This document shows positions 26,712-34,090 of a stretch of DNA of 64,000 nucleotides, in pieces (the first letter of the stretch is position 1; each line of letters starts with the position of its first letter). Origin of the DNA: UBA7672 sp041398245 (GTDB lineage: Bacteria > Pseudomonadota > Alphaproteobacteria > Caulobacterales > Hyphomonadaceae). The notes beneath the pieces are model-generated. The model did no database searches, was not told the origin of the DNA, and saw nothing but the letters and a program-made list of their open reading frames with translations. The translations under genes were made by a program, and so were the position numbers. The stretch is from NCBI GenBank assembly GCA_041398245.1, contig JAWKVC010000015.1, positions 1 to 64,000 of the forward strand. The letters are read 5' to 3'.

Positions 26712-27125
26712 ATGCGCAACGCCAGATCCCGACAGACGATTGCGCGGCGGGTGCTGCTGGCGTCGGGCGTGGCGGCGTCTTTGCTGGCGGCTGCGTGCCA
26801 GTCGAATGACCAGAAGCCGGCCGGCGAGGCCGAGGCGCAGGGCTGGGCCGGAGCGCCACTCGATGCCGATCCGGAACAGGTTGCCGCCGGCAAGGAGATC
26901 GCCGAGCGCGAATGCGCACAGTGCCATGCAGTCGACCGGACCTCGAAAAGCCCGAACGAAACGGCGCCGCCGCTTCGCGACGTGCTGGCCATCAACGATG
27001 CTGACAATCTCGCCTACCGCTTCATCGAAGCGATGCGCGTGGGGCATGACGACATGCCGCTCTTCGATTTCGATGTGCGCTCGGCCGATGCCCTGATCGC
27101 CTACATCGCCTCGATCAGCCAGTAA
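26712..27125 (+). CDS. Class I cytochrome c, predicted lipoprotein
   Basis: Small c-type cytochrome of 137 residues. A signal sequence ends in LLAAAC, so Cys29 is likely lipidated and the protein anchored to a membrane face in the periplasm. Heme binding is CAQCH (68-72), and the Met in HDDMPLF is a candidate axial ligand. Electron-transfer partners are unknown, but the fixK-like gene and the cbb3 oxidase nearby suggest a respiratory role. It follows dnaE2 by about 80 bases and ends opposite fixK, with a shared terminator-like hairpin between them. Confidence 0.85.
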   Translation: MRNARSRQTIARRVLLASGVAASLLAAACQSNDQKPAGEAEAQGWAGAPLDADPEQVAAGKEIAERECAQCHAVDRTSKSPNETAPPLRDVLAINDADNLAYRFIEAMRVGHDDMPLFDFDVRSADALIAYIASISQ

Positions 27126-27133
27126 TCCCGAAC

Positions 27134-27164
27134 GAAAAGGCGCGCGATCCGTCGACCGCGCGCC
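27134..27164 (-). terminator. Rho-independent terminator after the fixK-like gene
   Basis: GGCGCGCG and CGCGCGCC form an 8-bp stem at 27139-27164. Read on the minus strand the stem is followed by TTTT, fitting the end of the fixK-like transcript. It may also act, more weakly, for the converging cytochrome gene. Confidence 0.7.
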
Positions 27165-27187
27165 CTTCCCCGGGGTTTTGCTGCGTC

Positions 27188-27886
27188 TCAGACCGCGCGA
27201 AGCATCGGCGTGTCTTCGGCGGAGCCGCCTTCGGCCAGATCCTCAAGAATATCGCGGCGCAGGATGGTGCAGTGATAGAGCGAGCCCATGCGGATCCAGC
27301 CGCGGCGCTGGAATTCCGACATCTTGCGCGACACTGTTTCGAGACGAAGGCCTAGGAATTCGGCCATGTCGCCGCGGCGCATCGGCATGTCGAACTCGGC
27401 GCCATTGGCGCTGTCGCAGAGGTCGCAGATCGTCAGCAGGAAGTTGGCGAGCTTCTGTTCGGCCGACTGCGTGCCGACGGCGGCCAGCTGGGCCTGCGCG
27501 GCGCCGAGCTGGCGTCCGACCTGACGCAGCAGTTGGTCGGCGAGCTTGCCGTCGTTGAGACAGATTTCGGTGACGCGGGACATCGGGATGCTGCGCACCA
27601 CAACCGGCGTGATCGCTTCGCATCCATTGGTGTGTTCGACATCGGACTCGAGGCCGAGGATGGAACCGGTGTTGGCGAAGCCGACAATCTGGCGCTGGCC
27701 ATCGATCAGCGTGCGGTAGAGCTTCACCCAGCCTGACTCGACGACATAGAGGCAGTCGCGCGCGTCGCCTTCATAGTAGAGATGCTCGTGAGCCTCGACC
27801 TGCCGAAGCGCTGCCCGTGCGGGCATCCGCTCCTTGCGCGCCGCCTCTGGCGCAAAACCGGTGATCGCTCCGCCTGCAATGCACAT
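27188..27886 (-). CDS. Crp/Fnr-family regulator, FixK-like
   Basis: Transcription factor of 232 residues with an N-terminal cyclic-nucleotide-binding-type barrel (YYEGDARDCLYVVESGWVKLYR) and a C-terminal winged HTH (RRGDMAEFLGLRLETVSRKMSEFQRRGWI). The recognition helix has E-x2-S-R (ETVSR), which in FNR/FixK reads TTGA-N6-TCAA. The N-terminal Cys cluster needed for an FNR iron-sulfur cluster is not present, so it is FixK-like and probably not itself an oxygen sensor. AGGAGGCGAGT precedes the ATG. Two matching boxes lie upstream of nearby genes (28676 and 30505), so it is a likely activator of the cco and hemN operons. Confidence 0.88.
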   Translation of the reverse strand: MCIAGGAITGFAPEAARKERMPARAALRQVEAHEHLYYEGDARDCLYVVESGWVKLYRTLIDGQRQIVGFANTGSILGLESDVEHTNGCEAITPVVVRSIPMSRVTEICLNDGKLADQLLRQVGRQLGAAQAQLAAVGTQSAEQKLANFLLTICDLCDSANGAEFDMPMRRGDMAEFLGLRLETVSRKMSEFQRRGWIRMGSLYHCTILRRDILEDLAEGGSAEDTPMLRAV

Positions 27887-28065
27887 ACTCGCCTCCTGTC
27901 CGTGTCAGCGAGGCGAACTATGTGCGTGCTATCTTGCTGGCTTTTGCCGGAGTGTGTCTGCGAGTGTGACGAAGTGTGTCTGACGCTGGAAACTTGCTGA
28001 AAGGCACGCAAAACAGTGCATTTGCGCGCAAGGCGCGGCCGGACGTCGCAGCAGATTTCAGACGA

Positions 28066-28626
28066 TCAGCGATTGATGACGCGGAAGTTCGTCGTGGCGG
28101 GCCGGCGGGCGCGCATGGGATGCGCGTGTTCCGGCTCCAGCGCCGCGACGGCCATGTCGAGCACCCGCAACGCGGTGGCCAGATCCTGGTCCGACACGTC
28201 AGCCAGAACTTCATCCCGCATCTGGGCGGCGATCGCGTCCACTTCCTCAATGATGCTTTCGCCGGCGGGCTGGATCAGCACGAGCTTGGCGCGGCGGTCC
28301 CCCGGCGCTTCCGCGCGCCGGACCAGATCCTGGGCCTCAAGCGCATCGAGCAGGCGCACGAGCGTCGGGCCCTGCACGCCCATGCGTTCGGCGAGATCGG
28401 ACTGGATCAGACCCTCGGGCGATTGCGACAGGTGATAGAGCGCATTCCAACGCGCTTCTGTCTGGCTGGTCGACTTCACGCGCTCGGCAAAGCGGGCGCG
28501 AAACCGTCGCGTCAGGATCGCAGCCTTGAAAAAGGTCTCAAGCTGATTCCTAGCCCGTTCGGGAGACATCTGCTTCACTGCGACTGCGCCCATTTCACCG
28601 CTCGCTACCCATCTCAGGTCCGCCAC
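28066..28626 (-). CDS. MarR-family transcriptional regulator
   Basis: Winged-helix repressor-type protein of up to 186 residues. The core is standard for MarR: RWNALYHLSQSPEGLIQSDLAERMGVQGPTLVRLLDALEAQ, then the wing with DRRAKLVLI. The GTG at 28626 has no clear ribosome site; ATG at 28593 would give 175 residues, closer to the family norm. A TTGA-N6-TCAA box lies about 50 bases upstream of the GTG, so it may be under FixK/FNR control. MarR proteins usually respond to phenolic ligands or oxidants; the ligand here is unknown. Confidence 0.85.
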   Translation of the reverse strand: MADLRWVASGEMGAVAVKQMSPERARNQLETFFKAAILTRRFRARFAERVKSTSQTEARWNALYHLSQSPEGLIQSDLAERMGVQGPTLVRLLDALEAQDLVRRAEAPGDRRAKLVLIQPAGESIIEEVDAIAAQMRDEVLADVSDQDLATALRVLDMAVAALEPEHAHPMRARRPATTNFRVINR

Positions 28627-28675
28627 GCATGGCTGAATGACACTAGCAGGCTAACAAGAACCAAGGTCATAGAGT

Positions 28676-28689
28676 TTGATTGGGGTCAA
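28676..28689. promoter_or_regulatory. FNR/FixK box upstream of the marR-type gene
   Basis: TTGAT-TGGG-GTCAA matches the TTGAY-N4-RTCAA consensus at every defined position. It is centred about 56 bases before the predicted GTG of the minus-strand MarR gene, a position suitable for activation or repression. The other neighbour, hemN, ends here, so it is not the target. Confidence 0.65.
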
Positions 28690-28802
28690 ACTCCAACGGC
28701 GCCGCGCCGTGCTGTACCCAAAATGGGCGCCACGGCCAAAGCCCGGGCGTCGTTCAGCGACGTATTGATTTGCAATCGCAGACTGGGCCGCGCGTTGGGT
28801 CG

Positions 28803-30164
28803 TTAGACCGCCAGGCTGTGGCGGCCTGCCTGCGGCGCAAGATCCGGATCGAAGCATGCGGCGACGTTACGGACATAGGGACGCCCGCGCGACGTAATGC
28901 TGAGCCGGCGCCCCGAGCGTTCAGCCAAGCCTGCCGAGATGGCGCGCTGCAGACGGTCCAGAGACGGGATGCTTCCGTCTTCCGGAAGATCGACCTCGAA
29001 GTCGCAAAGCAGTCGTTCGATCAGCCGGCCGACGCGAAGATCGTCTTCGCTCAGAACCGCACCACGCACGACCGGAGAGCGGCGCTCCGTCAATGCCTCG
29101 CGATAGTGCGCGGAGTCAGCGACGTTCTGGTAGATGAGGCCGGGTAGGGACGAGATGGACGACGCGCCGAGGCCGATGAGCGCGGTCGAGGCGTCTTCCG
29201 TATAGCCTTGGAAATTCCGGTGCAGCTGGCCCTGACGGGCGGCGGCGGCCAGCGGGTCCCCCGGCGCGGCGAAATGGTCGAAGCCGATCGGCAGATAGCC
29301 TGCCTGTTCCAACGTGCGGGCGGCGGCCTCGGCCTGACGGAAGCGCGCTTCACCCGAAGGCAGATCGTCCGTGCTGATGCCCTTCTGGTGTTTCTTCATC
29401 CACGGCACATGCGCATAGCCAAACACGGCGACGCGATCGACGTCCTGCATCGCTGCAAACGTGGCGGTTTCAACGACGTGCCCGGGCGTCTGGCCGGGGA
29501 GGCCGTACATCATGTCGATGTTGATTCCCTCGACGCCAGCTGCGCGCAGGGCGCGGATGGACGTCTCGATCGCGGCGGCAGGCTGGATGCGGTTGATGCG
29601 TTCCTGCACGCTGCGGTCGAGCACCTGAACGCCAAGGCTTGCGCGCGTAAGGCCGTTGCGCGCGAACGCGTCGATGACCTCGCGCGACAGGCCGCGCGGG
29701 TCGGACTCTGCCGCGATTTCCGGATAGCGTGTGAATGTGAAACCGCGGCGGAGTGCTGCAAACAGCCGGTCGATCTGGGCCGGCGTCAGGATGTCCGGCG
29801 AGCCGCCGCCGAAATGGGCGCGCGTTACGCGGGCGGTTGATGGTGTCAGCGCTGCGACCTGAGCGATCTCCGCTTCCAGCGCATCGATATAGCTATCGAC
29901 CGGATCGGCCTGTGTCGGCACGCTGGTGTGGCAGCCGCAATACCAGCACAGCTTCTGGCAGTAGGGGATATGCAGGTAGAGCGAGAGCTCGGCGCCAGCG
30001 GGGAGGGCGGCGAGGGCCGCTGCCGCCGTGGCGGGTCCCACGCCGCCGCTGAAGCGGTTGGCCGGCGGATAGCTTGTGTAGCGCGGCAGCTGCTCCTGCG
30101 CGAATTCCGGCAGGTAGTCCCACTGGCGGGATGTGGATCTATCGGACAGCGTACGCGTGATCAT
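28803..30164 (-). CDS. hemN: Oxygen-independent coproporphyrinogen III oxidase
   Basis: Radical SAM enzyme of 453 residues that converts coproporphyrinogen III to protoporphyrinogen IX without oxygen, feeding heme synthesis under low oxygen. The cluster motif CxxxCxxC is in YCQKLCWYCGCHTS near residues 68-80; HFGGGSPDIL, the SAM-binding ESDPRGLS and GINIDMMYGLPGQT follow. The ATG at 30164 overlaps the stop of an upstream 91-residue membrane protein gene (ATGA). The FNR box at 30505 would control both. Heme made here would supply the many hemes of the cbb3 oxidase encoded divergently. Confidence 0.95.
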   Translation of the reverse strand: MITRTLSDRSTSRQWDYLPEFAQEQLPRYTSYPPANRFSGGVGPATAAAALAALPAGAELSLYLHIPYCQKLCWYCGCHTSVPTQADPVDSYIDALEAEIAQVAALTPSTARVTRAHFGGGSPDILTPAQIDRLFAALRRGFTFTRYPEIAAESDPRGLSREVIDAFARNGLTRASLGVQVLDRSVQERINRIQPAAAIETSIRALRAAGVEGINIDMMYGLPGQTPGHVVETATFAAMQDVDRVAVFGYAHVPWMKKHQKGISTDDLPSGEARFRQAEAAARTLEQAGYLPIGFDHFAAPGDPLAAAARQGQLHRNFQGYTEDASTALIGLGASSISSLPGLIYQNVADSAHYREALTERRSPVVRGAVLSEDDLRVGRLIERLLCDFEVDLPEDGSIPSLDRLQRAISAGLAERSGRRLSITSRGRPYVRNVAACFDPDLAPQAGRHSLAV

Positions 30165-30436
30165 TTCTTCACCACTGCCGCCTTGCGAGCGGGTGCGACA
30201 TGTTCACGCGCAATCAGCATCAACGGCGCGACCAGCGCGACGATTCCGCCGACGGCCATCATCGCGCAACCGGCGCAGTGCGCGTGATTCATCGAGGTCA
30301 ACAGCGCCGGGTCGCCGCACCATGACGCTGACAATTGTGCGGAAAGACCGCCATCGCAGGTGCGCGTGAAGGCGCCCGCTACAGCAATGGCGACACCGGA
30401 CAGGAATACAGCCACTGGTTTCACAGGCGCCTCCAC
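30161..30436 (-). CDS. Small two-helix membrane protein with a His/Cys motif, coupled to hemN
   Basis: Not recognised; 91 residues with two predicted membrane helices (about 8-24 and 56-77). Between them are Cys27 and Cys40 and a compact NHAHCAGCAMM motif (His51, His53, Cys54, Cys57) that could bind a metal or heme-related ligand, and the C-terminus is basic. The GTG at 30436 has a weak ribosome site. The four-base overlap with hemN and a shared FNR box argue for a role in low-oxygen heme or metal handling, which is inference only. Confidence 0.7.
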   Translation of the reverse strand: MEAPVKPVAVFLSGVAIAVAGAFTRTCDGGLSAQLSASWCGDPALLTSMNHAHCAGCAMMAVGGIVALVAPLMLIAREHVAPARKAAVVKK

Positions 30437-30504
30437 TTCGACCGCCGCGACAAAAGCGCCACGAGCAGCGATGTCCCGTGTATTCGAGTGCTCCCGGAAA
30501 ATGT

Positions 30505-30518
30505 TTGAGCTGCGTCAA
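30505..30518. promoter_or_regulatory. FNR/FixK box between the hemN and cco operons
   Basis: TTGA-GCTGCG-TCAA is a near-perfect palindromic FNR/FixK site. It lies 81 bases before the ccoN ATG and about 70 bases before the divergent GTG at 30436, so one box could serve both directions. The cbb3 and hemN genes are classic FixK/FNR targets. Confidence 0.75.
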
Positions 30519-30598
30519 GGGCTGAACGCGGCCGTGCTGGCAGTTGCACCCTCGCGAGGGCGACCGGTTGGGTCACCCCGTTGCAAGGACAGTTATTC

Positions 30599-32260
30599 AT
30601 GGCAGCGGCAGCATCGCGCACAGCGCGCTTGGATCCCAGTACGGCGGCGGTCGGGCTGGTGTTGATAGTCGTGCTGGTTCTGGCGTTTGCCGGGGCGGCG
30701 AATGCAACCGACGCGGGCTTCGCGGCGCACAGCTGGATGTTCCTCATCGCAGCGGTCGCCGGTCTGGCGGCGTTGCTCGGCTGGCATGAGGCCGGCGACA
30801 AGACGCCGACCTTCGACAAGGCCTACTATGAAGAGGGCGTCGTCAAGGCGGGCATTGTCGCCACCATGTTCTGGGGCGTCGCCGGCTTCCTCGTCGGCCT
30901 GATCATCGCGCTCCAGCTGACCTGGCCGAACCTCTTCTACTTCCCTGATCTTCCCTGGACGAATTTCGGACGCATCCGCCCGCTGCACACGTCGGCGGTG
31001 ATCTTCGCATTCGGCGGCAACGCGCTGATCGCGACGTCCTTCTATGTCGTGCAGCGCACCTGCCGCACCCGCCTCGCCGGCGGTATGTGGCCTTGGTTCG
31101 TGTTCTGGGGCTACCAGCTCTTCATCGTGATCGCCGCAACCGGCTATCTGATGGGGATCACCCAGTCGAAGGAATACGCCGAGCCGGAATGGTATGCCGA
31201 CCTGTGGCTGACCATTGTGTGGGTCGCCTATCTCGGCGTCTTCGTCGCCACCATCCTGCGGCGCAAGGAGCCGCACATTTACGTGGCGAACTGGTTCTAT
31301 CTCGCTTTCATCGTCACGATTGCGATGCTGCACATCGTGAACAACATCTCGCTGCCGGCGAGCCTTGCGGGCGCCAAGTCCTTCTCCGTGTTCAGCGGCG
31401 TGCAGAGCGCCCTGATCCAGTGGTGGTACGGCCACAACGCCGTCGGCTTCTTCCTGACGGCCGGCTTCCTGGCGATGATGTACTACTTCATTCCGAAGCG
31501 CGTCGAACGTCCGGTCTGGTCGTACAGGCTGTCGATCGTCCACTTCTGGTCGCTGATCTTCATCTACATCTGGGCCGGCCCGCACCACCTCCACTACACG
31601 GCATTGCCGCAATGGGCGCAGACGCTGGGCATGACCTTCTCGATCATGCTGTGGATGCCGAGCTGGGGCGGCATGATCAACGGTCTGATGACGCTGTCGG
31701 GCGCATGGGACAAGCTGCGCACCGATCCGGTTGTGCGGATGCTGGTCGTGTCGGTCGCCTTCTACGGCATGTCGACGTTCGAAGGCCCGCTGATGTCGGT
31801 GCGCGAAGTCAACGCGCTGTCGCACTACACCGACTGGGGCATCGGTCACGTGCACTCCGGCGCGCTCGGCTGGGTGGGCTTCGTTACCTTCGGGTCGATG
31901 TACTGCCTGACGCAGTGGGTGTGGAAGCGTCCGAAACTCTACTCGAACGCGCTGGTCGAGTGGCATTTCTGGATCTCGACGATCGGCATCGTGCTCTACA
32001 TCTCCTCGATGTGGGTGTCGGGCATCATGGAAGGCCTGATGTGGCGCGCCTATAACGAGTTCGGCTTCCTCGAATACTCGTTCATCGAGACGGTCAGCGC
32101 GAAGCACATCTCGTACATCATCCGGGCGACAGGCGGCGGGCTGTTCCTGCTGGGCGCCCTGATCATGATCTACAATCTGGTGCGCACGGCGCGCGGCGAT
32201 GTTCCTGTCGAGGATCGCAATCGCTCCGCCTCCACACCCACTCTCCAACCCGCTGAATAG
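30599..32260 (+). CDS. ccoN: cbb3-type cytochrome c oxidase subunit I (CcoN)
   Basis: Catalytic heme-copper subunit of about 553 residues with 12 or more membrane helices. Ligand-bearing segments are visible: RPLHTSAVIFAFGGNALIAT, WWYGHNAVGFFLTAGF with the Cu-binding His and Tyr neighbourhood, IYIWAGPHHLHYTALP with the His pair for CuB, and GHVHSGALGWVGF with heme-ligand histidines. It reduces O2 to water with high affinity and pumps protons. ATG at 30599 has AAGGACA upstream; an earlier TTG is less likely. First gene of ccoNOQP-ccoGHIS. Confidence 0.96.
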   Translation: MAAAASRTARLDPSTAAVGLVLIVVLVLAFAGAANATDAGFAAHSWMFLIAAVAGLAALLGWHEAGDKTPTFDKAYYEEGVVKAGIVATMFWGVAGFLVGLIIALQLTWPNLFYFPDLPWTNFGRIRPLHTSAVIFAFGGNALIATSFYVVQRTCRTRLAGGMWPWFVFWGYQLFIVIAATGYLMGITQSKEYAEPEWYADLWLTIVWVAYLGVFVATILRRKEPHIYVANWFYLAFIVTIAMLHIVNNISLPASLAGAKSFSVFSGVQSALIQWWYGHNAVGFFLTAGFLAMMYYFIPKRVERPVWSYRLSIVHFWSLIFIYIWAGPHHLHYTALPQWAQTLGMTFSIMLWMPSWGGMINGLMTLSGAWDKLRTDPVVRMLVVSVAFYGMSTFEGPLMSVREVNALSHYTDWGIGHVHSGALGWVGFVTFGSMYCLTQWVWKRPKLYSNALVEWHFWISTIGIVLYISSMWVSGIMEGLMWRAYNEFGFLEYSFIETVSAKHISYIIRATGGGLFLLGALIMIYNLVRTARGDVPVEDRNRSASTPTLQPAE

Positions 32261-32271
32261 GTGAAGCAGAC

Positions 32272-33045
32272 ATGGCTACGAAACAGGGCTGGCTGCTCCG
32301 AAACCACAAGTTCTTCGAGAAGCACAGCTACATCCTGCTGGCGGGAATCCTGGTGACGGTCGCCATCGGCGGTCTGATCGAGATCGTGCCGCTGTTCTAT
32401 CTCAAGAACACGATCGAGAAGGTCGAAGGCGTGCGGCCGTATACGCCGCTGGAGCTGGCTGGTCAGAACATCTATGTACGGGAAGGCTGCTATGTCTGCC
32501 ACTCGCAGATGATCCGCCCGCTACGCGATGAGGCCGAGCGTTATGGCCACTACTCGCTGGCGGCGGAGAGCATGTATGACCATCCCTTCCAGTGGGGATC
32601 GAAACGGACAGGGCCGGATCTCGCGCGCGTCGGCGGCAAGTACTCCGACGAATGGCACAAGCAGCACCTGATCGACCCGCGCTCGCTGGTGCCGGAATCG
32701 ATTATGCCGCCCTACGCCTTCCTTGCGGATCAGCCGCTCGACCTGTCGGGCATCAAGGCCGATATGGGAACGCTGCGCATCGCGGGCGTGCCCTACACCG
32801 ACGAGATGATCTCCCGCGCGGTCGATGATGCGATGGGGCAGGCGGGCGGCGAATACGATGTCGAGGCGATGGCCGCCGACTATGGCAAGATCGCCGGCCG
32901 CGAAGGAACGGTGACCGTTCGCGATTTCGACGGCGAACCCGGCGAGCCGACCGAGATGGACGCGCTCATCGCCTATCTGCAGGTGCTCGGCACGATGGTC
33001 GACTTCTCGACCTACGAAGCCGAAGACCTCTCCAACAAGCGGTGA
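32272..33045 (+). CDS. ccoO: cbb3-type oxidase subunit II, monoheme cytochrome c (CcoO)
   Basis: Membrane-anchored monoheme cytochrome c of 257 residues. One N-terminal helix (about 18-40) is followed by a periplasmic domain with CYVCH (73-77) in REGCYVCHSQMIRPLRDEAERYGHYS, the CcoO signature. A Met such as in PESIMPPYAFL is the likely sixth ligand. It passes electrons from CcoP-side donors to CcoN. It starts 11 bases after ccoN, and ccoQ follows after four bases. Confidence 0.96.
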   Translation: MATKQGWLLRNHKFFEKHSYILLAGILVTVAIGGLIEIVPLFYLKNTIEKVEGVRPYTPLELAGQNIYVREGCYVCHSQMIRPLRDEAERYGHYSLAAESMYDHPFQWGSKRTGPDLARVGGKYSDEWHKQHLIDPRSLVPESIMPPYAFLADQPLDLSGIKADMGTLRIAGVPYTDEMISRAVDDAMGQAGGEYDVEAMAADYGKIAGREGTVTVRDFDGEPGEPTEMDALIAYLQVLGTMVDFSTYEAEDLSNKR

Positions 33046-33049
33046 TGCG

Positions 33050-33226
33050 ATGGATTACGAAGGCTGGTCTTCATTCGCACAGACAGGCGGCACGATCTAT
33101 TTCGTCGTTATCTTCCTGGCTGCGGTCGTCTACGCACTCTGGCCCCGCAATGGCGCGCGCTTCCGGCGCGCCGCGGAACTCCCCATGAAAGAGAAGGAGC
33201 TCGGCGATGACCGACCGCTCAACTGA
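33050..33226 (+). CDS. ccoQ: cbb3-type oxidase small subunit (CcoQ)
   Basis: Fifty-eight residues, beginning MDYEGWSSFAQTGG, with one membrane helix (about 16-31, IYFVVIFLAAVVYALWP) and a charged tail. Position between ccoO and ccoP and the YALWP end of the helix are typical of CcoQ, which helps hold CcoP in the complex. It overlaps the ccoP start by 20 bases in another frame. Confidence 0.9.
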   Translation: MDYEGWSSFAQTGGTIYFVVIFLAAVVYALWPRNGARFRRAAELPMKEKELGDDRPLN

Positions 33227-34088
33227 AGTTGATGCACACAGCGGCGTTGAGACAACCGGCCACGAGTGGGACGGGATCAAGGAGCTCAACAACCCGCTGC
33301 CGCGCTGGTGGCGCTTCATCTTCTGGGGCAGCGTCATCTTCTCGGTGATCTACTGGGTGCTGATGCCGGCGTGGCCGGCGCTGCCCGGCATGCAGGGCAA
33401 CACAACCGGCGTGTGGGAACAGTCCGACCGTGGCGAGGTCGCGGCGAAGGTCGCGGCCGCGCGGAGCGAACGGGCCGCTCTCGGCAGCAAGCTGATGGAC
33501 CGCGACGCGGCGGACATCCTCAAGGACCATGAGCTCAGCCAGCTCGCGCTGTCGCTGGGCGAAAGCGCCTTCGGCGACAACTGCGCCACCTGCCATGGCA
33601 GCGGCGGACGCGGCGCCAAGGGCTATCCGCGTCTGGCTGACGACGTATGGCTGTGGGGCGGGTCGTTGTCAGATATCGAGTTCACGATCCGTCACGGGAT
33701 CCGCAATGGCGGCGATGAAGCCCGCTTCTCGGAAATGCCGGCGTTCGGCCGTGATGCCTTCCTTGAACCGGCGCAGATCGATGATCTGGTCGAGTATGTC
33801 GTGTCGCGCTCGGGCCGCAGCGCGGATCAGGCGGCGGTCGTGCGGGCTGCGCAGACATTCGAGAAGGAGTGCTCAAGCTGCCATGGTCTCGACGCGCGTG
33901 GCGACCGCTCCAAGGGCGCGCCGAACCTCACCGACGCTGACTGGCTCTATGGCGGCGATCGCGCCACGATCCGGCGGACCATCTTTGGGCCCCGCAATGG
34001 CGTGATGCCGGCGTGGCAGGGTCGCTTTGACGACGCGACCATCCGGGCGCTTGCTGTCTACGTTCACTCCCTGGGAGGGGGCGAGTAA
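33207..34088 (+). CDS. ccoP: cbb3-type oxidase subunit III, diheme cytochrome c (CcoP)
   Basis: Diheme cytochrome c of 293 residues. The N-terminus has the CcoP signature HEWDGIKELNNPLPRWW and a helix at about 34-55, then two periplasmic cytochrome domains with CATCHG near 127 and CSSCHG near 221. Met residues in the FSEMPAF and NGVMPAW motifs are the likely axial ligands. It accepts electrons from soluble cytochrome c for the oxidase. GAAGGAG precedes the ATG. Confidence 0.96.
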   Translation: MTDRSTEVDAHSGVETTGHEWDGIKELNNPLPRWWRFIFWGSVIFSVIYWVLMPAWPALPGMQGNTTGVWEQSDRGEVAAKVAAARSERAALGSKLMDRDAADILKDHELSQLALSLGESAFGDNCATCHGSGGRGAKGYPRLADDVWLWGGSLSDIEFTIRHGIRNGGDEARFSEMPAFGRDAFLEPAQIDDLVEYVVSRSGRSADQAAVVRAAQTFEKECSSCHGLDARGDRSKGAPNLTDADWLYGGDRATIRRTIFGPRNGVMPAWQGRFDDATIRALAVYVHSLGGGE

Positions 34089-34090
34089 TC

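Noticed and set aside
28627..28802. The FNR box at 28676 as the hemN promoter
   Set aside because: hemN is on the minus strand and ends at 28803, so the box lies downstream of it; the marR-type gene is the only suitable target.
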